Shown in pieces: positions 27,721 through 37,680 of a DNA stretch of 64,000 nucleotides. The notes beneath the pieces are model-generated. The model had not been told where the DNA came from and searched no databases. It was given only the letters and a program-made list of their open reading frames with translations. Positions within the stretch are counted from its first letter, which is position 1. Each line of letters opens with the position of its first letter. Made by a program: the position numbers and the translations under genes. Source of the DNA: Pleomorphomonas diazotrophica (GTDB taxonomy: Bacteria; Pseudomonadota; Alphaproteobacteria; Rhizobiales; Pleomorphomonadaceae); contig NZ_PJNW01000001.1 of the NCBI RefSeq assembly GCF_002844595.1, positions 62,001 to 126,000 on the forward strand. The letters are read 5' to 3'.

Positions 27721-28755
27721 ATGTTCCAACAGTCCGTCGAAACGTCGAAATCGGTTCTCAACTTCAACTCGCATGACGCCATCGCCCGCGCGCTGCCGGG
27801 CGTCGGTGCCTGTGTCGCTATCGCGGGTGTCGCCTATGGATTGAGGATGCTGCCGGGCGTCCACGACTTCAGTCCGATGATCATTGCCATCGCCTTGGGC
27901 ATCCTGATCCGCAACACGATCGGTACGCATGCCGCGCTCACCGTCGGCATCGGCTTCTCGATGCGCCGACTGCTGCGCCTCGCCATCATCTTGCTCGGCG
28001 TGCAACTGACCTTCGGACAGGTTGCCGAGACGGGCGTGCGAGGCGTTGCCATCATCCTTGCCGCCGTCGGCACGACTTTTCTGTTCACCTTGGCCGTTGG
28101 CAGGCTCATCGGGGCCGACCCGCGTCTCACCCGCCTGATCGCCGCGGGAACGTCGATCTGCGGCGCTTCGGCGGTGGCCGCGGCCAACTCGGTGGTCGAC
28201 GCCCACGATGAAGACGTCGCCTACGCGGTCGCCTGCGTCACCGTATTCGGCTCCATCGCCATGTTCGCCTATCCGCTGCTGCAGGGCGCTCTCGACCTGG
28301 CGCCGCGCGATTATGGCCTCTGGGCCGGTGCCTCGATCCATGAGATCGCTCAGGTGGTGGCAGCAACCTTTGCAGTGGGGCGCGAGGCGGGCGACTTCGG
28401 CACCGTCGCCAAGCTGACGCGCGTCATGACCTTGGCGCCGATGGTGTTCGCCATGGCCGCTTTCCTGCCGTCGCTGGGAGACGCAACTTCGGAGCGGGCA
28501 AAGGTGCCGCTGCCGTGGTTCGCGCTCGGCTTCATCGCGCTCGTTGCCGTCAACAGCGTCGTCGCCATACCGCCGGCCATCAAGGCGGATACCAGCGTGG
28601 TCAGCACCTTCCTGCTGACCATGGCGCTCGCCGCCATGGGGCTCGAGACAAGCATTGCCAAACTCAAGGCAAAAGGCATGAAGCCGGCGCTGACCGGGGC
28701 ATTGGCCAGCCTTTTCATTGCCAGTCTGAGCCTGATCTTGGTAAGGCTGACCTGA
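27721..28755 (+). CDS. yeiH: YeiH-family putative sulfate exporter
   Basis: 344 residues and about ten hydrophobic segments. Diagnostic stretches of the UPF0324/YeiH family are FSPMIIAIALGILIRNTIG, LRLAIILLGVQLTFGQV, GTSICGASAVAAANSVV and GASIHEIAQVVAA. Members are inner-membrane proteins proposed to export sulfate or sulfite and in some bacteria to release taurine-derived sulfur; biochemical proof is sparse. The adjacent co-oriented LysR-type gene repeats the yeiH-yeiE arrangement of enterobacteria. Confidence 0.92.
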   Translation: MFQQSVETSKSVLNFNSHDAIARALPGVGACVAIAGVAYGLRMLPGVHDFSPMIIAIALGILIRNTIGTHAALTVGIGFSMRRLLRLAIILLGVQLTFGQVAETGVRGVAIILAAVGTTFLFTLAVGRLIGADPRLTRLIAAGTSICGASAVAAANSVVDAHDEDVAYAVACVTVFGSIAMFAYPLLQGALDLAPRDYGLWAGASIHEIAQVVAATFAVGREAGDFGTVAKLTRVMTLAPMVFAMAAFLPSLGDATSERAKVPLPWFALGFIALVAVNSVVAIPPAIKADTSVVSTFLLTMALAAMGLETSIAKLKAKGMKPALTGALASLFIASLSLILVRLT

Positions 28756-28776
28756 CCTCTTGAGCTTCAGCTTGCC

Positions 28777-29691
28777 ATGACACTCGAACAGCTCCGCATC
28801 TTCGTTGCCGTCGCCGAGCGTGAGCACGTGACCCAGGCGGCGCACGATCTGCATCTGACGCAGTCGGCCGTCAGTGCCGCAATCACGGCGCTTGAAGGCC
28901 GCTATGCCATCAAGCTATTCGACCGCATCGGCCGCCGCATCGCATTGACCGACGCCGGCCGCACCTTTCTGGAGGAGGCGAGGGCGATTCTCATGCGCGC
29001 CGCCGACGGCGAAGCGGTGCTGTCCGATCTGGCCGGCTTTCGTCGCGGCGAACTGGCGATCGCCGCCAGCCAGACCATCGGCACCTATTGGATCCCGCGC
29101 GTCATCCAGGCATTCGCCACCACTCATCCCGGCATTCGCGTCACGCTTGAACTCGGCAACACGGAGTTCGTCGCCAGCCGCCTGCGTGACGGTGCCGCGC
29201 TCATCGGCTTTGTCGAGGGGCCGGTCGACGAGCCGAACCTTGCCGTCGATCGCCTGTTCGACGACGAGCTCATGCTGGTCACCGCTCCCTCCGACCCATG
29301 GCTCGCCACGGACGGCAGTATGGTAGAGCGGCTCAGGGCGGCTCGTTGGGTTCTGCGTGAGAAAGGATCGGGCACGCGCGTCGCGCTCGAGCAGGTGCTC
29401 GCGCATTACGACCTGTTGCCGGAAGATGTGGACCTGGCGCTCGAACTGCCGTCGAACGAGGCCATACGCACCGCCGTCGAGGCCGGCGCCGGGATTACCG
29501 TGCTGTCGCGCATGGCGGCGGGTGCGGCGCTTGCCGCCGGCACGCTGGTTCAGGTGGAAACGCCACTGCCAGGTCGCGCTTTCCATGCTCTCCGCCATCG
29601 CGAGCGCTATTTCGGCCGAGCCGCCACCGCCTTTGTCGATCTCGTCCGACCGGGACCTTTCGGCGTGACCTCGGCAGACGTCCAAGATTGA
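28777..29691 (+). CDS. LysR-family regulator, probably of the YeiH transporter
   Basis: 304 residues: N-terminal winged HTH (MTLEQLRIFVAVAEREHVTQAA, LTQSAVSAAITALE) and a C-terminal substrate-binding domain (GELAIAASQTIGTYWIP, LREKGSGTRVALEQVL). The effector domain resembles the YeiE/CysB-like group that responds to sulfite or sulfur signals. It starts 21 bases after the transporter gene, so the two are probably co-transcribed. Regulation of yeiH is inferred from position. Confidence 0.92.
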   Translation: MTLEQLRIFVAVAEREHVTQAAHDLHLTQSAVSAAITALEGRYAIKLFDRIGRRIALTDAGRTFLEEARAILMRAADGEAVLSDLAGFRRGELAIAASQTIGTYWIPRVIQAFATTHPGIRVTLELGNTEFVASRLRDGAALIGFVEGPVDEPNLAVDRLFDDELMLVTAPSDPWLATDGSMVERLRAARWVLREKGSGTRVALEQVLAHYDLLPEDVDLALELPSNEAIRTAVEAGAGITVLSRMAAGAALAAGTLVQVETPLPGRAFHALRHRERYFGRAATAFVDLVRPGPFGVTSADVQD

Positions 29692-29786
29692 CGCTGGAAG
29701 GCCACCGGTTCGCCCTCGATGACTTGTATCGCCTGCGATGGCGCACCATGATAGGCGGAACGGATCCCCGCCTTTGGAAATCAGGA

Positions 29787-30221
29787 ATGCCGCTTCACAT
29801 CATCAAGCTTTGCGTCGGCGTCGAGACGGTCGAGGAACTCGACCAGTGGTATCGCGAGGAAGTGCTGATCCATGCCGCCCGCGGCGAAAGCTATGAGCGC
29901 ATCCACGTCACCCGCATGTTTCCGAAACGCGTCGAAGAGGTTCTCGATGGCGGGTCGCTCTACTGGGTGATCAAGGGCATCGTGCAGGTGCGCCAGCGCA
30001 TTCTGGATCTCAGGCCGATGCGAGGCGGCGACGGCATCGACCGCTGCGGCATCGTGCTCGATCCCGAGCTGCACCGCACCGAGTACAAGCCCTGCCGCGC
30101 CTTTCAGGGCTGGCGGTATCTGCCCGACAAGGAGGCCCCGGCCGATATCCGCCAGTCCGAGATCCTTGGCGATATTCCCGAGGGCATGCGGCGGGCCTTG
30201 AGGGAACTGGCTTTGATTTGA
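29787..30221 (+). CDS. DUF1489 family protein
   Basis: 144 residues, the normal size for DUF1489. MPLHIIKLCVGVETVEEL, THVTRMFPKR-like RIHVTRMFPKRVEEVL, GSLYWVIKGIVQVRQ, YKPCRAFQGWRYL are characteristic. The family is conserved among Alphaproteobacteria; function unknown. The ATG at 29787 matches the conserved N-terminus; a TTG-initiated extension overlapping the LysR stop is unlikely. Confidence 0.9.
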   Translation: MPLHIIKLCVGVETVEELDQWYREEVLIHAARGESYERIHVTRMFPKRVEEVLDGGSLYWVIKGIVQVRQRILDLRPMRGGDGIDRCGIVLDPELHRTEYKPCRAFQGWRYLPDKEAPADIRQSEILGDIPEGMRRALRELALI

Positions 30222-30336
30222 CGCTCCCTTGGTAGAGCTCCGCGTGATTTTACTTGACGTAATCGGCGGGCGATGTTTCTTGTCCGCCAACCTTGCTTCG
30301 GCAGTTTCTGCGGAAGCGCTCCGTCGGACGATATCC

Positions 30337-30474
30337 ATGTTGCGCGCTCAGCACATTCGGACATCCTTGATCGCCCCGCTTTCGCGGGCCGCGGTTCCGG
30401 CTTTCTACGGCTTTATGGGCTTTTATGCGTGGCGTGCCGCTTCGGCGAGGCCGGTTCCGCAGCTGTCTGACTGA
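30337..30474 (+). CDS. Candidate attenuator leader peptide rich in Phe, Tyr and Trp
   Basis: The frame ending at TGA 30472-30474 reads ...VPAFYGFMGFYAWRAASARPVPQLSD. Six of ten consecutive codons (30403-30432) are aromatic: TTC TAC GGC TTT ATG GGC TTT TAT GCG TGG. Possible starts are ATG 30337 (45 residues) or ATG 30415 (19 residues, keeping Phe-Tyr-Ala-Trp). Neither has a strong ribosome site, so the true start is open. The stop lies 21 bases before the terminator stem. Its job would be to stall ribosomes when charged tRNA for any aromatic amino acid is short. Confidence 0.6.
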   Translation: MLRAQHIRTSLIAPLSRAAVPAFYGFMGFYAWRAASARPVPQLSD

Positions 30475-30518
30475 CAGGCCCAACGCGAGAACGAGCCCCG
30501 CCGAAAGGCGGGGTTTTT
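30441..30518 (+). promoter_or_regulatory. Putative ribosome-dependent transcription attenuator of aroG
   Basis: Three mutually exclusive segments are visible. TTCGGCGAGGC (30441-30451) can pair with GCCCCGCCGAA (30495-30505) in 10 of 11 positions; this is the antiterminator. The second segment also forms the left arm of the U-run terminator at 30496-30518. A ribosome stalled at the Phe/Tyr/Trp codons (last Trp 30430-30432) would leave 30441-30451 free, favouring read-through. One reaching the stop at 30472 would cover it, favouring termination. Confidence 0.65.
30496..30518 (+). terminator. Intrinsic terminator (attenuator) in the aroG leader
   Basis: CCCCGCC (30496-30502) pairs perfectly with GGCGGGG (30507-30513) around a GAAA loop, followed by five T. 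It is 275 bases past the DUF1489 stop and 195 bases before aroG, an odd place for an ordinary gene-end terminator and well placed for attenuation. Confidence 0.85.
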
Positions 30519-30712
30519 GTATTTGCGGCTCCGTCGCTGCCTGCCTCCGGCCTGGTGCCGGACGGGTGAAACGGAACCGCCGCCTTCCGCACCATCCCGT
30601 TGCGCGTCGCGCATTGGTGGTGGTGCCTCACCGGCGCCTCATGTAAAAGGTGCCAAATTCGGACTGCTCCGCGGTTTCCGCGGGGCGACGCATCGAGAAG
30701 AAGAGCCGCGTC

Positions 30713-32095
30713 ATGCCCACCACCTGGAAGCCCGACTCCTGGCGTGCCCTGCCCATCGAGCAGGTGCCCGACTATCCCGACATGGCGGCGCTCGCCGCCG
30801 TCGAGGCGCGTCTCGCAAGCTATCCGCCGCTGGTTTTTGCCGGCGAAGCCCGCAAGCTCAAGAAGTCCTTGGCCAAGGTGGCGGCCGGCGAAGCCTTCCT
30901 GTTGCAGGGTGGCGATTGCGCCGAGAGCTTCGCCGAGCATGGCGCCGACAATATCCGCGATTTCTTCCGCGTCTTCCTGCAGATGGCGGTGGTGCTGACC
31001 TATGGCGCCGCCCAGCCGGTGGTGAAGGTCGGCCGCATCGCCGGCCAGTTCGCCAAGCCGCGCTCCAAGCCGACCGAGACCATCGATGGCGTCGAGCTGC
31101 CGTCCTACCGGGGCGACATCATCAATGGCATGGACTTCACGCCGGAATCGCGCATTCCCGATCCGCAGCGCCAGGAGATGGCCTACCGCCAGTCGGCGGC
31201 GACGCTGAACCTCCTGCGCGCCTTCGCTCAGGGCGGCTACGCCAACCTCGACAACGTCCACAAGTGGACGCTCGGCTTCGTCAAAGGCACCCAGTCGTCG
31301 CGCTATCAGGAATATGCCGATCGCATCACCGAGAGCCTCGCCTTCATGCGGGCCTGCGGCATTCATCCCGAGACCGTCTCGGAGATGCGGACGACCGACT
31401 TCTACACCAGCCATGAGGCGCTGCTGCTTGGCTACGAGCAGGCGTTGACCCGCATCGATTCGACCACGGGCGACTGGTACGGCACGTCCGGCCACATGAT
31501 CTGGATCGGCGACCGCACCCGTCAGCCGGGTCATGCCCACATGGAGTACTGCCGCGGCATCAAGAACCCGATCGGCCTGAAGTGCGGCCCGTCGCTGGCG
31601 CCCGACGAGTTGATCCGCCTGATCGACACGCTCAACCCGGACAACGAGCCGGGGCGCCTGACGCTGATCACCCGCTATGGCGCCGACAAGGTGGGCGACT
31701 ACCTGCCGGGTCTCATCCGAGCGGTGCAGCGCGAAGGGCGGTCAGTGGTCTGGTCCTGCGACCCGATGCACGGCAACACCATCACGCTCAATTCCTACAA
31801 GACGCGGCCATTCGACCGCATCCTGAAGGAAGTCGGCGCCTTCTTCGACGTGCATGCCGCAGAGGGCACCCATCCCGGCGGCATCCACGTGGAAATGACC
31901 GGCCGCGACGTCACCGAATGCACCGGCGGCGCCGTCGCCATCTCCGGCGAGCAGCTGTCGGATCGCTACCATAGCCACTGCGACCCGCGCCTCAACGCCG
32001 ATCAGGCGCTGGAACTGGCCTTCCTGATCGCCGAGCGCATCAAGAAGACGCGCGAGGGCCGCGAGCCCATGGAATGGGCGATCGCCGGCGAGTGA
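30713..32095 (+). CDS. aroG: Class II 3-deoxy-7-phosphoheptulonate (DAHP) synthase
   Basis: 460 residues; condenses phosphoenolpyruvate with erythrose 4-phosphate, the first step of the shikimate pathway to Phe, Tyr and Trp. Class II (plant/AroA-II type) features: [27 protein letters not shown] (metal Cys), [43 protein letters not shown] (metal His), GGIHVEMTG. The ATG at 30713 has AGAAGAAGAG upstream and matches the family start. Expression is probably controlled by the upstream attenuator. Confidence 0.96.
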   Translation: MPTTWKPDSWRALPIEQVPDYPDMAALAAVEARLASYPPLVFAGEARKLKKSLAKVAAGEAFLLQGGDCAESFAEHGADNIRDFFRVFLQMAVVLTYGAAQPVVKVGRIAGQFAKPRSKPTETIDGVELPSYRGDIINGMDFTPESRIPDPQRQEMAYRQSAATLNLLRAFAQGGYANLDNVHKWTLGFVKGTQSSRYQEYADRITESLAFMRACGIHPETVSEMRTTDFYTSHEALLLGYEQALTRIDSTTGDWYGTSGHMIWIGDRTRQPGHAHMEYCRGIKNPIGLKCGPSLAPDELIRLIDTLNPDNEPGRLTLITRYGADKVGDYLPGLIRAVQREGRSVVWSCDPMHGNTITLNSYKTRPFDRILKEVGAFFDVHAAEGTHPGGIHVEMTGRDVTECTGGAVAISGEQLSDRYHSHCDPRLNADQALELAFLIAERIKKTREGREPMEWAIAGE

Positions 32096-32121
32096 GCACG
32101 TCGCAAGACGCTGAACAAAGC

Positions 32122-32154
32122 AAAGGCGCTCCGAAAGGGGCGCCTTTGTCTTTT
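32122..32154 (+). terminator. Intrinsic terminator after aroG
   Basis: AAAGGCGCTCC (32122-32132) pairs with GGGGCGCCTTT (32137-32147, one G-T pair) around a GAAA loop, followed by GTCTTTT. It is 26 bases after the aroG stop. Confidence 0.85.
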
Positions 32155-32184
32155 CCCGGTGGCTGTCCCGACGAAGGCTGCGGG

Positions 32185-33444
32185 TCAGTCCTTCAGCGTT
32201 TCCTTCTGGGTGATGAGACGCGCCGAGTGCTGGCCGGACATGAAGATCCACAGCCAGCTCCAGGCCACGGCGAAGCGGCTGCGCGTGCCGATCAGGAAGT
32301 AGATGTGGGCGATGCCCCACACCCACCACGCCAAGGCCCCCTTGAGCTTGATCCGGCCGAAGTCGACCACGGCGCGGCTGCGGCCGATGGTGGCGAGGTT
32401 GCCCTGGTGGCGATAGACGAAGGGTCCAGGCGCCGGCTTGCCGGTCAGGCGGTTGCGGATGATCCTGGCGACATGCGCGCCTTGCTGCTTGGCGGCCGGC
32501 GCGACCCCGGGGACCGGTTTTCCATCGGCCGTCGTCACCGACGCCGTATCGCCGATCACGAAGACATCCGGCGCGCCTGCTACCGTGAGGTCGGGCTCGA
32601 CGATGGCCCGGCCGGCGCGGTCGGCGGGCGCGCCCAACCATTCGGCGGCGCGCGAGGCCTGCACGCCGGCCGCCCAGAGAACGGTTCTGGCCGGAACGAA
32701 CTCCTCGCCGATGCGAACGCCGTCCGCGGAGATATCGGTCACGGGCACGCCCGTTCGCACGGTGACGCCGAGCTCGGTGAGAGCCTTGGCGCCATAGTCT
32801 GACATATCCGGCGTGAAAACCGGTAGGATGCGCGGTCCCGCTTCGATCAGCAGGATGCGGGCGCTGCGGGTGTCGATCGACCTGAACTCGTCGACCAGGG
32901 TGCGGTGGGCCAGCTCGGCGATGATGCCGGCCAGCTCCACGCCGGTCGGGCCGCCGCCGATGATGGCGAAGGTGAGCTGGGCCTGCCGCGTCTCCGGATC
33001 GGTTTCGAGCTCGGCCCGCTCGAAGGCCAGCAGCACCCGCCGGCGAATGGTGGTGGCATCCTCCAGCGTCTTGAGGCCCGGCGCGAAGGCTTCCCACTCG
33101 TCGTGGCCGAAGTAGGCATGGCGGGCGCCGGTGGCCAGCACCAGCGTGTCATAGGGGATGACGCCGCCATCCCTGAGCCGCACCGTCTTCGTCTCCCGGT
33201 CGACGCCGACGACGTCGCCGAGCACCGTCTTCACTTCCGGCCGGTCTCGGAACAGCCGCCGGACCGGCCAGGCGATTTCCGAGGTGGCGAGCAGCGTGGT
33301 CGCCACCTGATAGAGCAGGGGCTGGAACAGATGATGGTTGCGCCGGTCGATCAGCGTGATGTCAGCAGGCGCACCCTTGAGATCGAGCACGAGCTGCAGG
33401 CCGGCGAACCCGCTGCCCACGACGACGACGCGATGATTGGCCAT
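32185..33444 (-). CDS. ndh: Type II NADH:quinone oxidoreductase (NDH-2 family)
   Basis: 419 residues. FAD-binding GSGFAGLQ at the N-terminus, quinone-region motif FQPLLYQVAT, NADH-binding IIGGGPTGVELAG near residue 160, VLWAAGVQAS, and VIGDTAS. The C-terminal part (WWVWGIAHIYFLIGTRSRF) is the membrane-binding helix region. Oxidises NADH and reduces quinone without pumping protons. A standalone gene on the minus strand, convergent with aroG and divergent from eno. Confidence 0.93.
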   Translation of the reverse strand: MANHRVVVVGSGFAGLQLVLDLKGAPADITLIDRRNHHLFQPLLYQVATTLLATSEIAWPVRRLFRDRPEVKTVLGDVVGVDRETKTVRLRDGGVIPYDTLVLATGARHAYFGHDEWEAFAPGLKTLEDATTIRRRVLLAFERAELETDPETRQAQLTFAIIGGGPTGVELAGIIAELAHRTLVDEFRSIDTRSARILLIEAGPRILPVFTPDMSDYGAKALTELGVTVRTGVPVTDISADGVRIGEEFVPARTVLWAAGVQASRAAEWLGAPADRAGRAIVEPDLTVAGAPDVFVIGDTASVTTADGKPVPGVAPAAKQQGAHVARIIRNRLTGKPAPGPFVYRHQGNLATIGRSRAVVDFGRIKLKGALAWWVWGIAHIYFLIGTRSRFAVAWSWLWIFMSGQHSARLITQKETLKD

Positions 33445-35202
<1,758 letters not shown>

Positions 35203-35236
35203 GCCGACCTTCGCCTGAAGGCAGCCACGATCTGAG

Positions 35237-35270
35237 GAAAGGCCCGGCCCGCGCCGGGCCTTTTCTTTTT
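35237..35270 (+). terminator. Intrinsic terminator after eno
   Basis: AAAGGCCCGGC (35238-35248) pairs perfectly with GCCGGGCCTTT (35253-35263) around a CCGC loop, followed by a T-rich tail TCTTTTT. Confidence 0.92.
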
Positions 35271-35388
35271 CGCGCTCGGAGGTGGCGTCATTGACGGGAT
35301 TGAAGCTTTTGATTGCGGCGGCGCGGTGGTAAAGGACGGGCGGCGCTGCCGAACTCAACCTACTGGCACGCCCCAGGTTTGCCAGACC

Positions 35389-36942
35389 ATGTCAAAGATG
35401 TTGCGCTCTTTGGTGGCGTCCGTCGGGATCGCCATCACCTTTCTGCCGGGCCATTCCGCCGCTGAGGACGCCATCCCGGTTGAGCTCATCGTTCCGGTTG
35501 TTGACGAAGCCGGTTCTGCCACGACCAAGTCGGGCCCCGATGGCCTGAGTTATCCAGTCTATCGCGTGGCCGACCAGAGCCCCCTTTTTGACGCCGTCAG
35601 GGACATACTCGATCAAGAGCCGGCCCAGAAGGCGCTGCGCTTCGAGCGTTGGGCGCGGCAACGAGCGGGCAAAGCGCCGATCGACGAGCCGTTTCACCTT
35701 GCCCTCACCCAACAAGAAGGCGGGTTTCCCCGGTATGGCTGCTGGATAGTCAGAGGCAACGAACCGCCACGCTTCTCGGCTTCTGGGTATGTCGATCTGG
35801 TCCCGGAGGAAGGCGGTATTGCGTCGGGGCTGTTCGAGGAGATTTTCGTCCATGAGACCGGCCATCTCGTCTTGAGCGACCTCGTCGGCGCAATGGATGG
35901 ACGGAGGACCTCCAAGTTCCACCAATCAATGTCCATTACCGATCGGATCACTGCATTCGACGAAGGTTATGCCGAGCATTTTCAGCCCATTGTGCGCAAC
36001 ACGACGACAAACCCCGCGATGCGTCGGTGGATGCAGGGTGTAGGCGCCAATGACCTCAATCAGCTCTGGCTGAGCGACGCCGACGCGAACCTGCGGACCG
36101 ACGGGGTCAAACGCAACATCTTCATCCATGCGAAGCTGTCGCGCGGTGGCGGCGACCTGTATGACCGATTTGTCGCCTCGGAGACCTCTTCCGTCTTCTC
36201 CACGTCGGAGCTCCTAAACCCCCAGCAAATGCTGGCGAGTGAAGGCGTTGTCGCCACTCTTTTCTATAGGATGGTCAATGACGACGAGCTTCGTGACAGC
36301 TATGCGGAGCGAACTTTCTACGAGCGATTTCTCGGCGACTTTGCGGGCGATCCGAAACAGGCGGTCGAGCCCTACGACAATATCAACCTGAAGATCATGG
36401 AAGCCTTCGTCGGCATGGGCGAAGCCGAGGGCAGGGCGCCGCTCATCCGCTTTCTCAACGCTTATGCGGCGAAGTTCCCCGGAGAAGCGGTCCGCCTGCG
36501 AAAGCTCTTCATTGCGACGACGTGGGGAGCCGTCACCTCGCGCTCGCTGGCCGACGCCTTCGTGCGCCATGCCGGGTTGGGGCAGCGTGGCGACATCGTC
36601 GGTTTCCGGCGCGAGAACCCATTCCAACAGTTGGTAGAGGTTGCGACCGATACGGCCGTGCCGCTTGACGCCGAGGTCGGTCCGGAACTTTGGGTGACCA
36701 ATCCCGGCTTTCTGATCCAGTCGTCGCCATGGCAGACCGAGAGAACGGTGCCGCTGTCGGTCGACCTCAACACCGCCAGCGATGTCGAGATGGCTGCGGT
36801 CCTGGACCTGCCGGAGGATCAGGCCGGGGAACTGGTTCGGTTGCGTGCGCATGACGGACATTTCGATAGTTTCGACGAGGTGTCGGCGGCCCTTCCGGAA
36901 GGCCAAAGATCTCGTCTCTCGTCTCGGCTGGGGGATCCGTGA
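35389..36942 (+). CDS. Exported gluzincin-like metalloprotease with C-terminal helix-hairpin-helix
   Basis: 517 residues, not matched to a named family. A signal peptide (SLVASVGIAITFLPGHSAA) precedes a domain with a zinc-protease HExxH motif, HETGH at 155-159 (FVHETGHLVLSDL). A downstream Glu in DEGYAEHFQ (about 191-199) could be the third ligand, as in gluzincins. The last 60 residues (DLNTASDVEMAAVLDLPEDQ, RLRAHDGHFDSFDEVSAAL) resemble a ComEA-type helix-hairpin-helix, usually a DNA- or protein-binding module. Base composition looks slightly less GC-rich than its neighbours. Start ATG 35389; ATG 35398 is possible. Activity is inferred from motifs only. Confidence 0.75.
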   Translation: MSKMLRSLVASVGIAITFLPGHSAAEDAIPVELIVPVVDEAGSATTKSGPDGLSYPVYRVADQSPLFDAVRDILDQEPAQKALRFERWARQRAGKAPIDEPFHLALTQQEGGFPRYGCWIVRGNEPPRFSASGYVDLVPEEGGIASGLFEEIFVHETGHLVLSDLVGAMDGRRTSKFHQSMSITDRITAFDEGYAEHFQPIVRNTTTNPAMRRWMQGVGANDLNQLWLSDADANLRTDGVKRNIFIHAKLSRGGGDLYDRFVASETSSVFSTSELLNPQQMLASEGVVATLFYRMVNDDELRDSYAERTFYERFLGDFAGDPKQAVEPYDNINLKIMEAFVGMGEAEGRAPLIRFLNAYAAKFPGEAVRLRKLFIATTWGAVTSRSLADAFVRHAGLGQRGDIVGFRRENPFQQLVEVATDTAVPLDAEVGPELWVTNPGFLIQSSPWQTERTVPLSVDLNTASDVEMAAVLDLPEDQAGELVRLRAHDGHFDSFDEVSAALPEGQRSRLSSRLGDP

Positions 36943-37036
36943 GCTGCGCCGACGGAAAGCCGAACGACGCTGGTGACATGTTTTTGTTGCTGACCGGGCG
37001 ATAGTTTTCCTTCCTGTCACCTGAGGAGCGCCGACC

Positions 37037-37615
37037 ATGACCGACAAGCGCATTGCCATCGTGCTGATCGACGAGTTCGCCGATTGGGAGCTTGGTCTGT
37101 TCGCCGCTGCGGCGCGGGCCTGGCTTGGTTCCAGTATCGTCCACTACACGCCCGGCGGGCGCGTCGTGCGGTCGATGGGTGGGCTGAGCGTCACGCCGGA
37201 GGCGGCGCTGGAGGATTTGACACTGGAGGACTTCGACGCCTTGGCGGTGATCGGATCGTCCGGTTGGGAAGCTCCCGACGCGCCGGACGTCGGCCCCATC
37301 CTCCGCGCGGCGCTCCTGGCCGAGCGGCCGGTCGGTGCGATCTGCGGCGGCACGCTGGCCGCCGCCAGGGCCGGTATTCTCAAAGAGCGCCGCCATACCA
37401 GCAACGCTGCCGACTATCTGCGCGACCACGTGCCGGATTACGACGGATCGCACTATGTCGAGACGCCGCGCGCCGTGATCGATGGCGGGCTGGTGACCGC
37501 GCCGGGTTCGGCGCCGGCCAGCTTCGCCACCGGTCTGCTCGGCTTGATCTGGCCGGATCACCCCGTCGTCGGCGAACTCACGGCCATGATCTCGGCCGAA
37601 CACCGGGCCGCCTGA
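37037..37615 (+). CDS. DJ-1/PfpI family protein
   Basis: 192 residues of the class I glutamine-amidotransferase-like superfamily. The nucleophile elbow is AICGGTLAAA with Cys103; Glu18 in FADWELG is the usual partner acid. LVTAPGSAPASFATGLLG is the C-terminal signature of the PfpI/type-1 GAT subgroup. Family members act as deglycases, glyoxalases, chaperones or amidases; the precise role here is open. TGAGGAG precedes the ATG. Confidence 0.9.
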   Translation: MTDKRIAIVLIDEFADWELGLFAAAARAWLGSSIVHYTPGGRVVRSMGGLSVTPEAALEDLTLEDFDALAVIGSSGWEAPDAPDVGPILRAALLAERPVGAICGGTLAAARAGILKERRHTSNAADYLRDHVPDYDGSHYVETPRAVIDGGLVTAPGSAPASFATGLLGLIWPDHPVVGELTAMISAEHRAA

Positions 37616-37680
37616 CAGGTCTGCTCGCCACGCGCGGCTACGGCTTTGCGCGGGCGCGTCGCTTGCTCTATTGAGAAGCG

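Larger units (their letters stand above)
30222..30712 (+). other. 491-base leader region upstream of the DAHP synthase gene
   Basis: No conventional gene. A CTTGAC -35-like box lies at 30253-30258. An open frame ending at 30474 carries an aromatic codon cluster. A tetraloop hairpin CCCGC-TTTC-GCGGG lies at 30375-30388, and the attenuator terminator at 30496-30518. The remaining 194 bases to the aroG ATG hold no recognised element. The attenuator parts are listed separately. Confidence 0.6.
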
